Assembly: GCA_900299245.1 (NCBI GenBank)
Contig: OMJA01000236.1
Coordinates: 1-35,503 of the forward strand
DNA length: 35,503 nucleotides
Reading direction: 5' to 3'
Source of the DNA: Nitrospiraceae bacterium
GTDB lineage: Bacteria; Nitrospirota; Nitrospiria; Nitrospirales; Nitrospiraceae
Under the pieces are notes generated by a model. It was not told where the DNA came from. It saw nothing but the letters and a program-made list of their open reading frames with translations, and searched no databases. Of this stretch, positions 15,269 through 23,410 are shown one piece after another. Position 1 is the first letter of the stretch. Every line of letters begins with the position of its first letter. The position numbers and the translations under genes were made by a program.

Positions 15269-16495
15269 TCAGCTTCCTTTCGAAATCGAAATGATCGGCG
15301 CCTTGGCGTTAGAGACGTCGGTCACGGTCATCTGAAACAGATTGGCCAGCACGGCGAAGGCTTCCTGATTCCAGCTTGGCACCATGCCGCCGCTGATCGG
15401 GAACCGGCTGATCGAATAGTGGGTGCCTTCGAAGGCGACCGAGAATTCCGCCTCGCGTGGCGCCACCGTCAATTCTTCGATCTCCAACACCTTGTCGGGA
15501 TTCATGGTCACCGGTCCGCTGCGCGGGTCCGGGTCGACGTGGAACCCGGGCTCTTCCGAGATCGCCCGGGCGACGAAGCCGATGATGGCGTTGAAACTGC
15601 GCAATTGAATCATGCCGCGCATCGGCCAGTCTCCGCCAGGGTGGCCGGGGCGAATGTCCACGAAAATCGAGTCCGATGGAAAACGCTGGATCTCTTCGTT
15701 CAAGCGCCGGCGCTCCTCATTAGTCAGCCGCCACGGCTCGTAGTTCGCGATCACCAGCCGTCCGAGGACTTTTCGCGTCAGCACCGGCGAGTCGGCGCCA
15801 GCGCTGGTGCTCCAACGATAGCCCTTATCGAGCGCGGCGACGACCTCGACCGGCGCAAGCGCCCGATCCAGCGCCACGGGAAACGGCTCCTCGTAGCTGA
15901 GCGGTTCGATGGAGAGGGCGCGCGCCTGCTGGAGCGAGGCCAAATGCAGAAGCCGCCGCCTGAAGCCGATGAATTCCTCTTTGCGACCCGGCGCGTTGAA
16001 CAGCACCGTTCGGTCATGCTCGCCCTGTTCCAGCACCATGCCGCGAGCCATGAGGCGCAAAATCATGTTGATATCGAAACCCTGACGGGCCAGGAAGTCG
16101 AAGTGCGATTCTTCGAGGGAGCGCAGGATGCGTTTGGTAAATTCCTCGCCGGCGATCGGCACGATGGTGACGGTCGGACTCTCCGCGACACTCGTGCCGT
16201 ACTCAAGCGTGAGCGGCCGGTCGGCGGAATCCGCCACCGGGCCGATCCCGCCCCGGATGCCGGCATTCGTCCGGAAATCGAACGTCGCGGCCACGCTCGA
16301 GACTGCCGTGAAGTGTACCGGACGGTGATGCCGCGCTCGGGCGATGTTCAGCAGCAGCAATTCCGCTTCCACCTGACTCACGGTTCGATCGTACTCCAGC
16401 ACCGCCCGATGCAAGGCGATGGGCGAGAGACAACCGGTCAGGCCGGTAAGGAGCAGGGTGAGTGCGAGGATGGCTGATACACGCAGGATGTTCAC
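15269..16495 (-). CDS. Lipoprotein of unknown function
   Basis: A 408-aa protein starting MNILRVSAILALTLLLTGLTGCLSP; LTGC is a clear lipobox, so it should be lipid-anchored in the envelope. The mature part is mixed alpha/beta (EAELLLLNIARARHHRPVHFTAVSSV near the N-terminus, ISRFPISGGMVPSWNQEAFAVLANLFQMTV near the C-terminus). I do not recognise a family. It lies between the anti-sigma factor gene (57 bp upstream) and the thioredoxin-like gene (2 bp downstream), which places it in the putative stress operon. A structural or sensing role in the envelope is inference. Confidence 0.75.
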   Translation of the reverse strand: MNILRVSAILALTLLLTGLTGCLSPIALHRAVLEYDRTVSQVEAELLLLNIARARHHRPVHFTAVSSVAATFDFRTNAGIRGGIGPVADSADRPLTLEYGTSVAESPTVTIVPIAGEEFTKRILRSLEESHFDFLARQGFDINMILRLMARGMVLEQGEHDRTVLFNAPGRKEEFIGFRRRLLHLASLQQARALSIEPLSYEEPFPVALDRALAPVEVVAALDKGYRWSTSAGADSPVLTRKVLGRLVIANYEPWRLTNEERRRLNEEIQRFPSDSIFVDIRPGHPGGDWPMRGMIQLRSFNAIIGFVARAISEEPGFHVDPDPRSGPVTMNPDKVLEIEELTVAPREAEFSVAFEGTHYSISRFPISGGMVPSWNQEAFAVLANLFQMTVTDVSNAKAPIISISKGS

Positions 16496-16552
16496 GTTCT
16501 ACATGTCTCCACTTCAATCATGGTTTTCCGACAACGCGGACGGCTGGCACAC

Positions 16553-16834
16553 TCACATCTTCGTTGGTGGCGGAGTCCGATTGGCGGAGAAGGCTTGCCG
16601 AAGACGGTCCCGCAGAGTCGGCTCGACGGCAGGTCCCGGCAGCCGCCCGAGCAGATCACGAACCGCCGCAATCTGCGACACATACGCCTCACAGCCCGCG
16701 CAGGCCGCAAGATGGAGCGCCATGCGAACCTGTGTCGCGTCGTCCGCATGCGCATCAAGATAGGCCGAGGCCCATTCGGCCACCTCGCGGCAGGTGATGT
16801 CCGGGACTGACGGTTGGGCTGGATTCAATGCCAT
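16553..16834 (-). CDS. Zinc-finger anti-sigma factor (zf-HC2 type)
   Basis: A 93-aa protein. ITCREVAEWASAYLDAHADD followed by MALHLAACAGCEAYVSQ is the ZAS/zf-HC2 pattern H-x3-C-x2-C. No transmembrane helix is present, so it is a soluble cytoplasmic anti-sigma factor, as in redox-responsive ZAS proteins where oxidation of the Cys pair releases zinc and the sigma factor. It lies 52 bp downstream of the ECF sigma gene on the same strand, which makes that sigma factor its natural partner. Upstream GGAGGCCCCCC in minus orientation gives a ribosome site. Confidence 0.9.
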   Translation of the reverse strand: MALNPAQPSVPDITCREVAEWASAYLDAHADDATQVRMALHLAACAGCEAYVSQIAAVRDLLGRLPGPAVEPTLRDRLRQAFSANRTPPPTKM

Positions 16835-16886
16835 GGGGGGCCTCCGGTAATGTCGCTACCTCTGAGTCTCCCCACTTCTGAAATCC

Positions 16887-17612
16887 TTACACCGTGAGGG
16901 CCGCGCCCTCCAGATAGATCTCTACTGCCCGACGCACACGTTCCCGCGCACGATGTAACCGCACATACAGATTTGTTTCCGTGATCTGGAGCAGTTCGCA
17001 AGCCTCTTTCGCTTCGATACCTTCGATATCGCGGAGGATCAACACCTCTTTCAACGTCGGAGGCAACGAGTCGATCGCCTGTTGCATCGCCGCGACTGCC
17101 TGTCGTGACGCCAGCAGCTTCTCCGGTGTCTGCTCATCCCAGGGCTGCGGGGGGAAGGCCCAATGACCAGCCCATTCGCCGTTCTGGTGAAAGCGCGACG
17201 GATCGACCGCCTCGTCATGGTCATCATCGTGTGACTCAAAGTCGGAAAAGGTCGCATGGCGCTTCTCCCGCACGCCCCGGTCCTTGGCTTTATGAATCAG
17301 AATCCCGCAAATCCAGGTTCGTAGCGACGAGCGGCCTTCGAAGCGCGGCAGTCCCTGGATGACGGCCATCCAGGTGTCCTGCACCACTTCTTCCGCCGCC
17401 TCGCGGTCCGCCACGTGGCCCAGCGCCATGCGAATCAGCGCGCCGTGGTGTTTATTGACCAATTCATCGAACGCGCCCTCGTCGCCCTTGCGCAGCCGGA
17501 CGATCAGCGAACGTTCCTCCTGCGAGAGCGAGGGACCGGTAAAACCACCCGGCAAGGCTGCGGCGGACAGGATCGGCCCCGGTGATTCATGAGTGGCGAT
17601 AGCTGAATTCAT
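16887..17612 (-). CDS. ECF RNA polymerase sigma factor
   Basis: The track ORF begins at 17939 in an overlapping frame; the true start is ATG 17612 (MNSAIATHESPG), with GGAGG 6 nt upstream and a 4-bp ATGA overlap with the STAS gene, giving 241 aa. Sigma2 is clear (LRKGDEGAFDELVNKHHGALIRMAL, then EEVVQDTWMAVIQGLPRFEGRSSLRTWICGIL). An acidic/His-rich linker (DDDHDEAVD) follows, then sigma4 (LPPTLKEVLILRDIEGIEAKEACELLQITETNLYVRLHRARERVR). It would direct RNA polymerase to its own regulon under control of the zf-HC2 anti-sigma factor encoded next. The linker is longer than usual for ECF factors. Confidence 0.93.
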   Translation of the reverse strand: MNSAIATHESPGPILSAAALPGGFTGPSLSQEERSLIVRLRKGDEGAFDELVNKHHGALIRMALGHVADREAAEEVVQDTWMAVIQGLPRFEGRSSLRTWICGILIHKAKDRGVREKRHATFSDFESHDDDHDEAVDPSRFHQNGEWAGHWAFPPQPWDEQTPEKLLASRQAVAAMQQAIDSLPPTLKEVLILRDIEGIEAKEACELLQITETNLYVRLHRARERVRRAVEIYLEGAALTV

Positions 17613-17878
17613 GACTGACCTCCAATCTGCAGCAGCTCCGCCACAAAACCGGGAGCGCTGATGAGCGTGACTTGTGCGTGCGGGAAGTGCTTCACCACCT
17701 CCACTCCCCGTTGATCGATAAAATCCACCTGCGAACAATCCAGATAGACGTGCTTCTTCTGTCGAAGGAAGGAACGGCACTCGCCGTCGAGCAGCGCCGC
17801 CCATTGTTCCGTGATCTTTCCTTCCAGCTTGAGCAGCACGTCGGTGCCGCTTTCTTGAATGGTGGTGATCTTCAACAT
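17609..17878 (-). CDS. STAS domain protein lacking the usual phospho-serine
   Basis: The start chosen is MLKITTIQESG (89 aa) after AAAGGAGA; the track start lies 14 codons upstream, inside the predicted sigma54 promoter leader. It is a single STAS fold (VLLKLEGKITEQWAALLDGECRSFL, then KKHVYLDCSQVDFIDQRGVEVV). In SpoIIAA-type anti-anti-sigma factors the corresponding loop is DSSG with a phosphorylated Ser; here it reads DQRG, so classic switching by phosphorylation is unlikely. It is the first gene of the operon and is translationally coupled to the ECF sigma gene. It may bind a small ligand or the anti-sigma factor; that is inference. Confidence 0.85.
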   Translation of the reverse strand: MLKITTIQESGTDVLLKLEGKITEQWAALLDGECRSFLRQKKHVYLDCSQVDFIDQRGVEVVKHFPHAQVTLISAPGFVAELLQIGGQS

Positions 17879-17923
17879 CGCCGTGCGGTCTCCTTTGCTG
17901 TCGTCCACTGGGCAGACCATTCA

Positions 17924-17938
17924 GCAACGGCAGTGCCA
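17924..17938 (-). promoter_or_regulatory. Sigma54 (-24/-12) promoter of the STAS-ECF operon
   Basis: On the minus strand this reads TGGCAC-TGCCG-TTGC, a full match to the RpoN consensus TGGCAC-N5-TTGC, with GG and GC exactly 10 bp apart. The predicted start of transcription is about 17913, some 35 nt before the STAS start codon and leaving room for the AAAGGAGA ribosome site. A sigma54 activator gene ends 176 bp upstream on the same strand, and an inverted repeat suitable for activator binding lies between them. Confidence 0.82.
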
Positions 17939-18037
17939 CCGCGCATGGCGATGTCGAGTGATGCGCTAAGTACTTGAGGCGACAAGAGGAATGCGGGATG
18001 TGACGGGCGAAACCGGCAGGTGATCAGACCGACACGA

Positions 18038-18074
18038 TTCCCAACATATTGGGACCGTCACGATATGTTGGGAA
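18038..18074. promoter_or_regulatory. Perfect 12-bp inverted repeat, putative activator (UAS) site
   Basis: TTCCCAACATAT (18038-18049) and ATATGTTGGGAA (18063-18074) are exact reverse complements with a 13-nt spacer. The left arm also forms TCCCAA-CATA-TTGGGA, and another TTGGGA occurs at 18081-18086, so several half-sites share one spacing family. The centre is about 143 bp upstream of the predicted sigma54 transcription start, the normal distance for enhancer-binding proteins. It also lies 40 bp after the stop of the activator gene, but lacks a T-run, so a terminator role is less likely. Confidence 0.68.
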
Positions 18075-18113
18075 ATGTTCTTGGGATTACCCGAACAGAC
18101 AGGAGAGAGAGAA

Positions 18114-20447
18114 TTACGACTTCATTTGACGCTCGATCCCGAGCTTTTTCATCCGCGCTTCGAGTGTCGTGGGTTTCAGGCCGAGGATGGCGGCGGCTCC
18201 TTTGGGGCCGCTCACGCGCCAGTTGGTCTGTTCGAGCACGTCGAGAATATGTTGCCGTTCGACCTCGTCAAGCGTGAGCGGCTTTCCCTGGCTGGCTTTG
18301 GCAGCTGAAGGAGACAGCCAGTCGATCGGTTCCAGCTCGGGCCCTTCGCTCAAAATCACCGCCCGTTCGATCACATGTTCCAGCTCACGGATGTTGCCCC
18401 GCCATGGATACCGCTGCAGCGCCGTCATCATCCGCTCGGGAATCTTTGTGATCTTCTTGCCGAAGCTCGCGGCGAACTTTCTGACGAAATACTGGACCAG
18501 CAGCGGAAGATCGCCCTCGCGCTCACGCAACGGCGGCACATGGATCGGGAAGACGTTGAGCCGGTAATAGAGATCGGGCCGGTACTGGCCGGATTTCGAC
18601 AGCGACTCGAGATCGCGATTGGTCGCTGCGATCACCCGCACATTCACTTTGAAGGTCTGTGTCCCGCCGACCCGTTCGAACTCGCCTTCCTGCAGGACAC
18701 GCAGCAGCTTTGATTGCAGATTGAGCGGCAACTCGCCGATCTCGTCGAGAAAGATCGTGCCCTTGTCGGCAACTTCGAAACGGCCCATTTTTCGGGTGAG
18801 CGCACCGGTGAAGGCGCCTTTCTCGTGGCCGAAGAATTCGCTCTCGATCAGGCCGGCTGGAATTGCGGCGCAGTTCACCTTCACAATCGGCTTGCTCTTG
18901 CGGGGGCTCAAGTTGTGAATCGCGCGGGCAATCAGTTCCTTGCCCGTGCCGGTTTCACCGGTAATGAGAACCGTCGAATCGGTCGGCGCCACCCGCTCCA
19001 CATTTTTCAAGACCTTCTTCAGCGTGGTGGAAGAGCCGATCAACTCCTCGAAGTTGTGGCTGCCCTTGATTTCCTCCTGCAGATAGACGGCCTGGGCTTC
19101 GAGCCGCGCCTTCTCCTGTTCCATCAACACCTGCTCGGTGATGTCGACGAACATCGTGCGGGTGTAGGTGCCGCTTGGATCGGGGCGCGACCACCAGCGG
19201 ATCCAGAGCGGCTTCCCGTTGTCCTTGCGCCGCAGTTCGAGGATCACGCCGCTCGTATCGACGCCCTTACCGATCGAGTCGAACGCTTCCTTCAGCCGCC
19301 GCTGGGCGTCGGGCGTGTCGGGGATGAACGACTTCCCGTACGTGCCGTCTACTTCCTCCGCCGTGATACCGAGCGTCCTCAACGCCGTTTTGTTGGCGCG
19401 GATGAATCTGGAGTCCAGCCCCTCGTTCACATGCGCGATCGGGGCTTCGTCGAACAGATCGTGCAGACGGGCTTCGTCGTCCTTCAGCTGCCGTTCCATC
19501 TGGACCCGTTCGAGTTCCGCTCCGGCCCGCGCCCCGAACACTTTGAACACGGAAAGATCGAGCTGGGCCAGCTCCATGCGCTTCGTATCCATCACTGCGA
19601 GATGTCCCAGGATCTGCCCGCTCGCGCTCGTCACCGGAATCGCCAGATAGCTTTCGACGTGAATCTCCTCCAGTTCTTTCCGGTGGAGCGGGAACCGGTC
19701 GGCCACCTTTTCCGCGCAGTGATATAGCTCGCCCGCCAGAACGAGCTCGCACGGGGTATGGGCGATGGCATATTCGAAATTCGGTTCGAAGCGTTCTCCG
19801 GACCAGAAGGCGAGCGTCCGTACTTTGGAGCGGTCAGCGCAGAATTCGGACACGAAGGCATAGCGGACGTCGAGCACCTTGGCCAGTTGCTGGACCAGTG
19901 CCGGAAAGAACTGTTCGCCGACCTTTGCCTCAACACCTTCGACAATCTGGCGGAGCGCCGCGCTCGTTTTGGCCAGAGCCTCGCTTCGTTCCGCCACCTG
20001 CCGTTCCAGCGAAGCCTGCGAATCTCTCAGCCGCTGTTCGGCCTGTTTGAGCTCCGTCACATCGCGAGATACGGCGAGCAACCGGTCCGGCTTGCCGTGT
20101 TGATCGAGTATGGGACTGACGGAGACATCCCACCATTTCGGGGTCTTCGTCTGTGTCGTCGCGAAGAAGCCGGTGAAGTGGCCGACCCGACCCTGGCGCG
20201 CCACCTCGACGGCGGCCTGAGCATTGGTCTTGTCGGCACCAGCCCAGAAGTCTACCCAGGGTGAGCCGACGAGCGGGGCGAAGTCGCAGATCTCCAAGGG
20301 CGTCATGCCGTGGGCGTTCATCGAGAGGAGGCGGCCGTCGAGGTCGAGGAGTTTGATACAGTCGCGGCTGCTGGCAATGAGCCGTGCCGCGAACTCTTCG
20401 CTGCGTCGCAGCGCTTCTTCAAGATCGGGAGATGACATCGCGCTCAT
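18114..20447 (-). CDS. Sigma54-dependent activator with PAS-GAF-PAS sensor
   Basis: A 777-aa protein from [13 protein letters not shown] (a second Met is at 20438; track start 20513 adds an unlikely leader). Order: PAS (about 10-140), short coiled coil, GAF (about 180-320), PAS with ITEQ end (about 345-445), AAA+ (about 460-700), Fis-type HTH at the C-terminus ([29 protein letters not shown]). Walker A is GETGTGKE (about 500), the sigma54-contact loop is [15 protein letters not shown] (about 545), Walker B is [12 protein letters not shown], and the arginine-finger region follows. It opens RpoN promoter complexes by ATP hydrolysis. It has no receiver domain, so input comes from ligand binding to PAS/GAF. 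It is similar in layout to FhlA/NorR-like activators. Its likely target is the adjacent sigma54 promoter at 17924-17938. Confidence 0.93.
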   Translation of the reverse strand: MSAMSSPDLEEALRRSEEFAARLIASSRDCIKLLDLDGRLLSMNAHGMTPLEICDFAPLVGSPWVDFWAGADKTNAQAAVEVARQGRVGHFTGFFATTQTKTPKWWDVSVSPILDQHGKPDRLLAVSRDVTELKQAEQRLRDSQASLERQVAERSEALAKTSAALRQIVEGVEAKVGEQFFPALVQQLAKVLDVRYAFVSEFCADRSKVRTLAFWSGERFEPNFEYAIAHTPCELVLAGELYHCAEKVADRFPLHRKELEEIHVESYLAIPVTSASGQILGHLAVMDTKRMELAQLDLSVFKVFGARAGAELERVQMERQLKDDEARLHDLFDEAPIAHVNEGLDSRFIRANKTALRTLGITAEEVDGTYGKSFIPDTPDAQRRLKEAFDSIGKGVDTSGVILELRRKDNGKPLWIRWWSRPDPSGTYTRTMFVDITEQVLMEQEKARLEAQAVYLQEEIKGSHNFEELIGSSTTLKKVLKNVERVAPTDSTVLITGETGTGKELIARAIHNLSPRKSKPIVKVNCAAIPAGLIESEFFGHEKGAFTGALTRKMGRFEVADKGTIFLDEIGELPLNLQSKLLRVLQEGEFERVGGTQTFKVNVRVIAATNRDLESLSKSGQYRPDLYYRLNVFPIHVPPLREREGDLPLLVQYFVRKFAASFGKKITKIPERMMTALQRYPWRGNIRELEHVIERAVILSEGPELEPIDWLSPSAAKASQGKPLTLDEVERQHILDVLEQTNWRVSGPKGAAAILGLKPTTLEARMKKLGIERQMKS

Positions 20448-20620
20448 CCAGTGAGAGGCGCCAGAGGCTGGAAAACCGGGGAGAAGTCTAGCACCGGAGG
20501 GAAAGAGCCGCAACTATAGGGATAATGCGGCAAAGTCTCCGCATCATTGTGATGAGGATTTCGCTGATAGAGTCCGCGCACCGTTGACTCTTCCCCATTG
20601 ACGCCGTAGCGTAGAGCCCC

Positions 20621-20830
20621 ATGAAGACATTTGGAGTGGCTCTCCTCGCGGCAATCCTCGGTTATATCGTCGGGCTGTTCGGGACGATGGCCTCGATTGA
20701 ACTCTTCTCCTCCAATCAGCACGACAAATCTCTTGAAGCCGCGATGACCGGCGCGTTTGCCGGTGGGCCATTGATCGCGGTGATTTCCGTGATCGGGATC
20801 CTCGCCCTCAGGCGAAAACGGAGTTCGTGA
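20621..20830 (+). CDS. Small two-helix membrane protein
   Basis: A 69-aa protein with two predicted transmembrane segments (VALLAAILGYIVGLFGTMASI and AGGPLIAVISVIGILAL) and a basic end (RRKRSS), suggesting both helices in the inner membrane with the C-terminus inside. It is divergent from the sigma54 activator gene. A possible TTGACT lies 38 bp upstream, but I see no good -10. I do not recognise the family and give no function. Confidence 0.6.
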   Translation: MKTFGVALLAAILGYIVGLFGTMASIELFSSNQHDKSLEAAMTGAFAGGPLIAVISVIGILALRRKRSS

Positions 20831-20950
20831 TCGGCGCTCGTTCGTCCCTTAGTCCGCACCAAGCTCTTCTCACTTGTAAGATCTCAGGCCCTCCTCCGAC
20901 TCCTGTGCAGAGAGTGGAATGATCCACCTCACCACTTCAGGAGGGGAGTC

Positions 20951-22000
20951 ATGAAGAAGCAGATGAGACAATTGACGACGTTCGGGTTGATGGCGGCCGT
21001 GGGCTTGGCGGCTCTGTCCGTAGGCTGTGTGTCCGCCAACGCGGAGAGCATGGGCATGAAGAAAGGCCATCGGCTTTTGCTGAAGAGCGCGGTCGAGAAT
21101 GCGGACTACACGGAAGTGACGCTGCCGATTTTCGAGGGACGGCGGAGCGGCGAGACGGTCTGGTTTGTGGTGACTGAGTCATCGGACAAGGCCGACGCCG
21201 TTGCACGCGGGGTGCACTACAGCCCGAAGATGGCGAACGGGAAGGGCACGCTCGCCGTGCAATCGGTGGGGATGGTGAACGGGAAGGTGCAGTTCCTCGG
21301 CAGTGTGGACTTCTCGCCTGAGCGTATCGTGGTGCCGAGCGAGACCGGGTTCCCTCCGAAAGAAGCGAAGCCCGGCGCCATCGGTGAGGCGCTCTACACA
21401 CCCTTGATCCAACTGCCCAACGGGATCGTGTTGAATGCGCCGCAGATCAAGAACAACAGCGGCACGCACGATCGTCTTATCCGCATCGATCTGGAGAAGC
21501 GCACGGCCACCTTCAAAATGACGGACGGATTCTTCGAAGGCCGACGCGTGCATTACACCTCGTTTAACGCGTCCGATCCGGCGATCGCGGCTCTGGAAGC
21601 GGCGAACTATACGCCGAACCTGAAAGCGTTGCCCAACAAGGGTTCGAACGGCCCCGGTTCCGGCTTGACCGGCCTGGCTCCGGTCGTGAACGGGCCGACG
21701 GGCAAGATGAATCCATATCGACAGGGCCTTGCGTCAGCCCTCATGGGTGAAGGCGACCCGCTGAACATCGTGCAGGAGATTCCGTTCGGCGCCCGCGCCC
21801 TGGCCTATAGCCCGATGTGGGATGTCCATGCCACGGTCTGGGCTCAGGTGCCGATGCCGGCCTCCAGTTCCGTTCAACTGACGGACTTCAATGAGGTTGA
21901 GAAGAAGGCCTTCGCCGGCCAGATCTCCGGTCCGGACGGCAAGCCCTGGGGCCCGATCGGCGTGGTCGTGAACTGCCCGATCATCAGCCTCGAAGAATAG
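20951..22000 (+). CDS. Exported protein of unknown function
   Basis: A 349-aa protein with very strong ribosome site AGGAGGGGAGTC before ATG. The signal peptide (FGLMAAVGLAALSVGC, then SANAES) is most likely cut after ANA; SVGC is a poor lipobox. The mature part begins with a beta-rich block (HRLLLKSAVENADYTEVTLPIFEGRR, ETVWFVVTESSDKADAVARGVHYSP), followed by a segment with KMTDGFFEGRRVHYTSFNASDP and a C-terminal block ending VVVNCPIISLEE. The layout suggests a periplasmic beta protein of the DUF7482-like kind, but that recollection is weak. It is a single gene with a hairpin following it. Confidence 0.75.
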   Translation: MKKQMRQLTTFGLMAAVGLAALSVGCVSANAESMGMKKGHRLLLKSAVENADYTEVTLPIFEGRRSGETVWFVVTESSDKADAVARGVHYSPKMANGKGTLAVQSVGMVNGKVQFLGSVDFSPERIVVPSETGFPPKEAKPGAIGEALYTPLIQLPNGIVLNAPQIKNNSGTHDRLIRIDLEKRTATFKMTDGFFEGRRVHYTSFNASDPAIAALEAANYTPNLKALPNKGSNGPGSGLTGLAPVVNGPTGKMNPYRQGLASALMGEGDPLNIVQEIPFGARALAYSPMWDVHATVWAQVPMPASSSVQLTDFNEVEKKAFAGQISGPDGKPWGPIGVVVNCPIISLEE

Positions 22001-22021
22001 TCCGGTCGTTTCTTCCTTTTC

Positions 22022-22047
22022 GGGGTACGGCTTCAGAGCCGTACCCC
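22022..22047 (+). terminator. Perfect 11-bp hairpin after the exported-protein gene
   Basis: GGGGTACGGCT and AGCCGTACCCC pair perfectly around a TCAG loop, 22 bp after the stop codon. The stability and place fit transcription termination, but no T-run follows on either strand, so it may instead protect the mRNA 3' end or act with Rho. Confidence 0.5.
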
Positions 22048-22220
22048 ACATACCTTCGGCTACGCCAATCTCAGACGTTCTCCTGCTCAATACGTGTTGG
22101 CCCGATTCATCTACAGCCCTCACTTATCCACCCATCTCCCTTCTGCGTCCTTTTCCGGAATGCTCCGTCTCTAGGGATAGGCGGGTGAATTCTCTCCCGC
22201 CGCTTACCCAGGAGGTTCCC

Positions 22221-22667
22221 ATGAGACCGCATCTTTCTCTCGATGTTCGTCAGGTTCCGGCATCGGTCGAATTCTACCGGAAGGTGTTCGGCGTGGCGCC
22301 GCAGAAACAAACGGACGACTATGCGAAATTCGACCTGACCGCCCCGGCGCTGAATCTGTCGCTGGTCTCGTCCACCGGCAGAATCAGTTCGGTCGACCAT
22401 CTCGGGATTGAAGTGGATTCGCTCGAAGACATCGCACAGTGGAAATCGCGGCTGCAAACCGCCGGTGTGCTTGAGCGGGTCGAAGACAACACCGCCTGCT
22501 GCTTCGCCAGACAGGACAAACTCTGGTTCACGGATCCCGACGGGAATGCCTGGGAAGTCTTTCTCGTGCATGAGCAACTGGCCGTCGACGGGCCGCTCAG
22601 CCGGACAGGCTGCTGCGTCCCCGCCCATCCCGGCGCCACCCGGGCGGCAACTTGCGCGGCATCCTGA
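22221..22667 (+). CDS. ArsI/CadI-family metal-resistance dioxygenase
   Basis: A 148-aa vicinal-oxygen-chelate protein from ATG 22221 with AGGAGG upstream (the track start lies before the ribosome site). It has MRPHLSLDVRQVPASVEFYRKVFGV, VDHLGIEVDS and TDPDGNAWEVFLVH, placing likely Fe(II) ligands at His4, His60 and Glu112. A vicinal Cys pair in TACCFARQDKLWF (93-94) matches the arsenite-binding pair of ArsI C-As lyase; a second CC is at 131-132. ArsI cleaves methyl or aryl groups from trivalent organoarsenicals. CadI relatives are cadmium-induced, so the metal is not certain. The next gene is a SigZ-like sigma factor, a pairing that suggests metal-responsive control. Confidence 0.85.
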   Translation: MRPHLSLDVRQVPASVEFYRKVFGVAPQKQTDDYAKFDLTAPALNLSLVSSTGRISSVDHLGIEVDSLEDIAQWKSRLQTAGVLERVEDNTACCFARQDKLWFTDPDGNAWEVFLVHEQLAVDGPLSRTGCCVPAHPGATRAATCAAS

Positions 22668-22707
22668 TGCGCGGTACCGTAGAAAGGCGTCGGTCGGAGG
22701 CGTGATC

Positions 22708-23337
22708 ATGACACCGGATAGGCACGACATCTGGATGGAGGTGCGCGGGCGACTGCGCGCCTTCATCGCCAAGCGAATCGCAGACGATGCGGCGGTTGAC
22801 GACCTGCTCCAGGAGGTCTTCCTGAAGATCCATGACAAGATCGATCAGGTGCAGGATCCCCGCCGCCTGGTTTCCTGGATCTTCACCGTCACACGCCACA
22901 CGATTATCGATTATTACCGGACGTCCCACCGCCATCGTGAACTCCCGGCCGGACTGGCGCCGGACGTGGAAACTCTGATGACGGCGGGAGGGCCGAAGGA
23001 CGAACCGGATGAGCCTCGCCTACAGCTCGCCGGCTGCCTCCGCCCGATGGTGGATCAACTGGCGCCGGAATACCGGGACGCCCTGAAGCTTGTCGAACTC
23101 GACGGGTTGACCCAACAAGCCGCCGCGGCAAAGCTGGGGCTGTCCCTTTCCGGCATGAAATCCCGCGTCCAAAGGGGCCGTCGACAGTTGAAGGCTCTGC
23201 TGCACGGTTGCTGTCTCATTCAACTCGATGCGCGGCACGGAGTTGCCGACGTCACCCTCCGAAATCCTATGGCCGCCCCCTGCGCCCCGCCGGCTCCGAC
23301 GATGCCCGAGCGGCGAGCGGCACGGAAACCGATTTGA
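22708..23337 (+). CDS. sigZ: SigZ-like ECF sigma factor
   Basis: A 209-aa protein from ATG 22708 with GGAGG 8 nt upstream; the track ORF start at 22408 lies inside the ArsI gene. Sigma2 (VDDLLQEVFLKIHDKIDQVQDPRRLVSWIFTVTRHTIIDYYR) and sigma4 (LAPEYRDALKLVELDGLTQQAAAAKLGLSLSGMKSRVQRGRRQLKALL) are clear. After sigma4 comes GCCLIQLDARHGVADV, the Cys-containing tail typical of SigZ. That tail could bind metal or metalloid and control activity, removing the need for an anti-sigma factor; none is encoded beside it. It starts 41 bp after the ArsI/CadI-like gene. Confidence 0.88.
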   Translation: MTPDRHDIWMEVRGRLRAFIAKRIADDAAVDDLLQEVFLKIHDKIDQVQDPRRLVSWIFTVTRHTIIDYYRTSHRHRELPAGLAPDVETLMTAGGPKDEPDEPRLQLAGCLRPMVDQLAPEYRDALKLVELDGLTQQAAAAKLGLSLSGMKSRVQRGRRQLKALLHGCCLIQLDARHGVADVTLRNPMAAPCAPPAPTMPERRAARKPI

Positions 23338-23410
23338 GGCCCATTGCGCCGGACAGGCCGGGCTTGATAAAGATGAGCCTTACACTTCACTACCGGAGCA
23401 TGTGACGACC

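Noticed and set aside
15242-16477. 411-aa plus-strand ORF opposite the lipoprotein gene
   Set aside because: The minus-strand frame has a lipobox signal peptide and tight operon spacing; the plus frame is Arg/His/Gln-rich without such features.
18038-18074. Reading the TTCCCAACATAT repeat as a terminator of the activator gene
   Set aside because: No T-run follows on the minus strand, the interior is 13 nt, and the distance to the sigma54 promoter fits an activator site better.
18714-19727. 337-aa plus-strand ORF opposite the sigma54 activator
   Set aside because: Shadow of the AAA+ and GAF coding region; no motif and no ribosome site.
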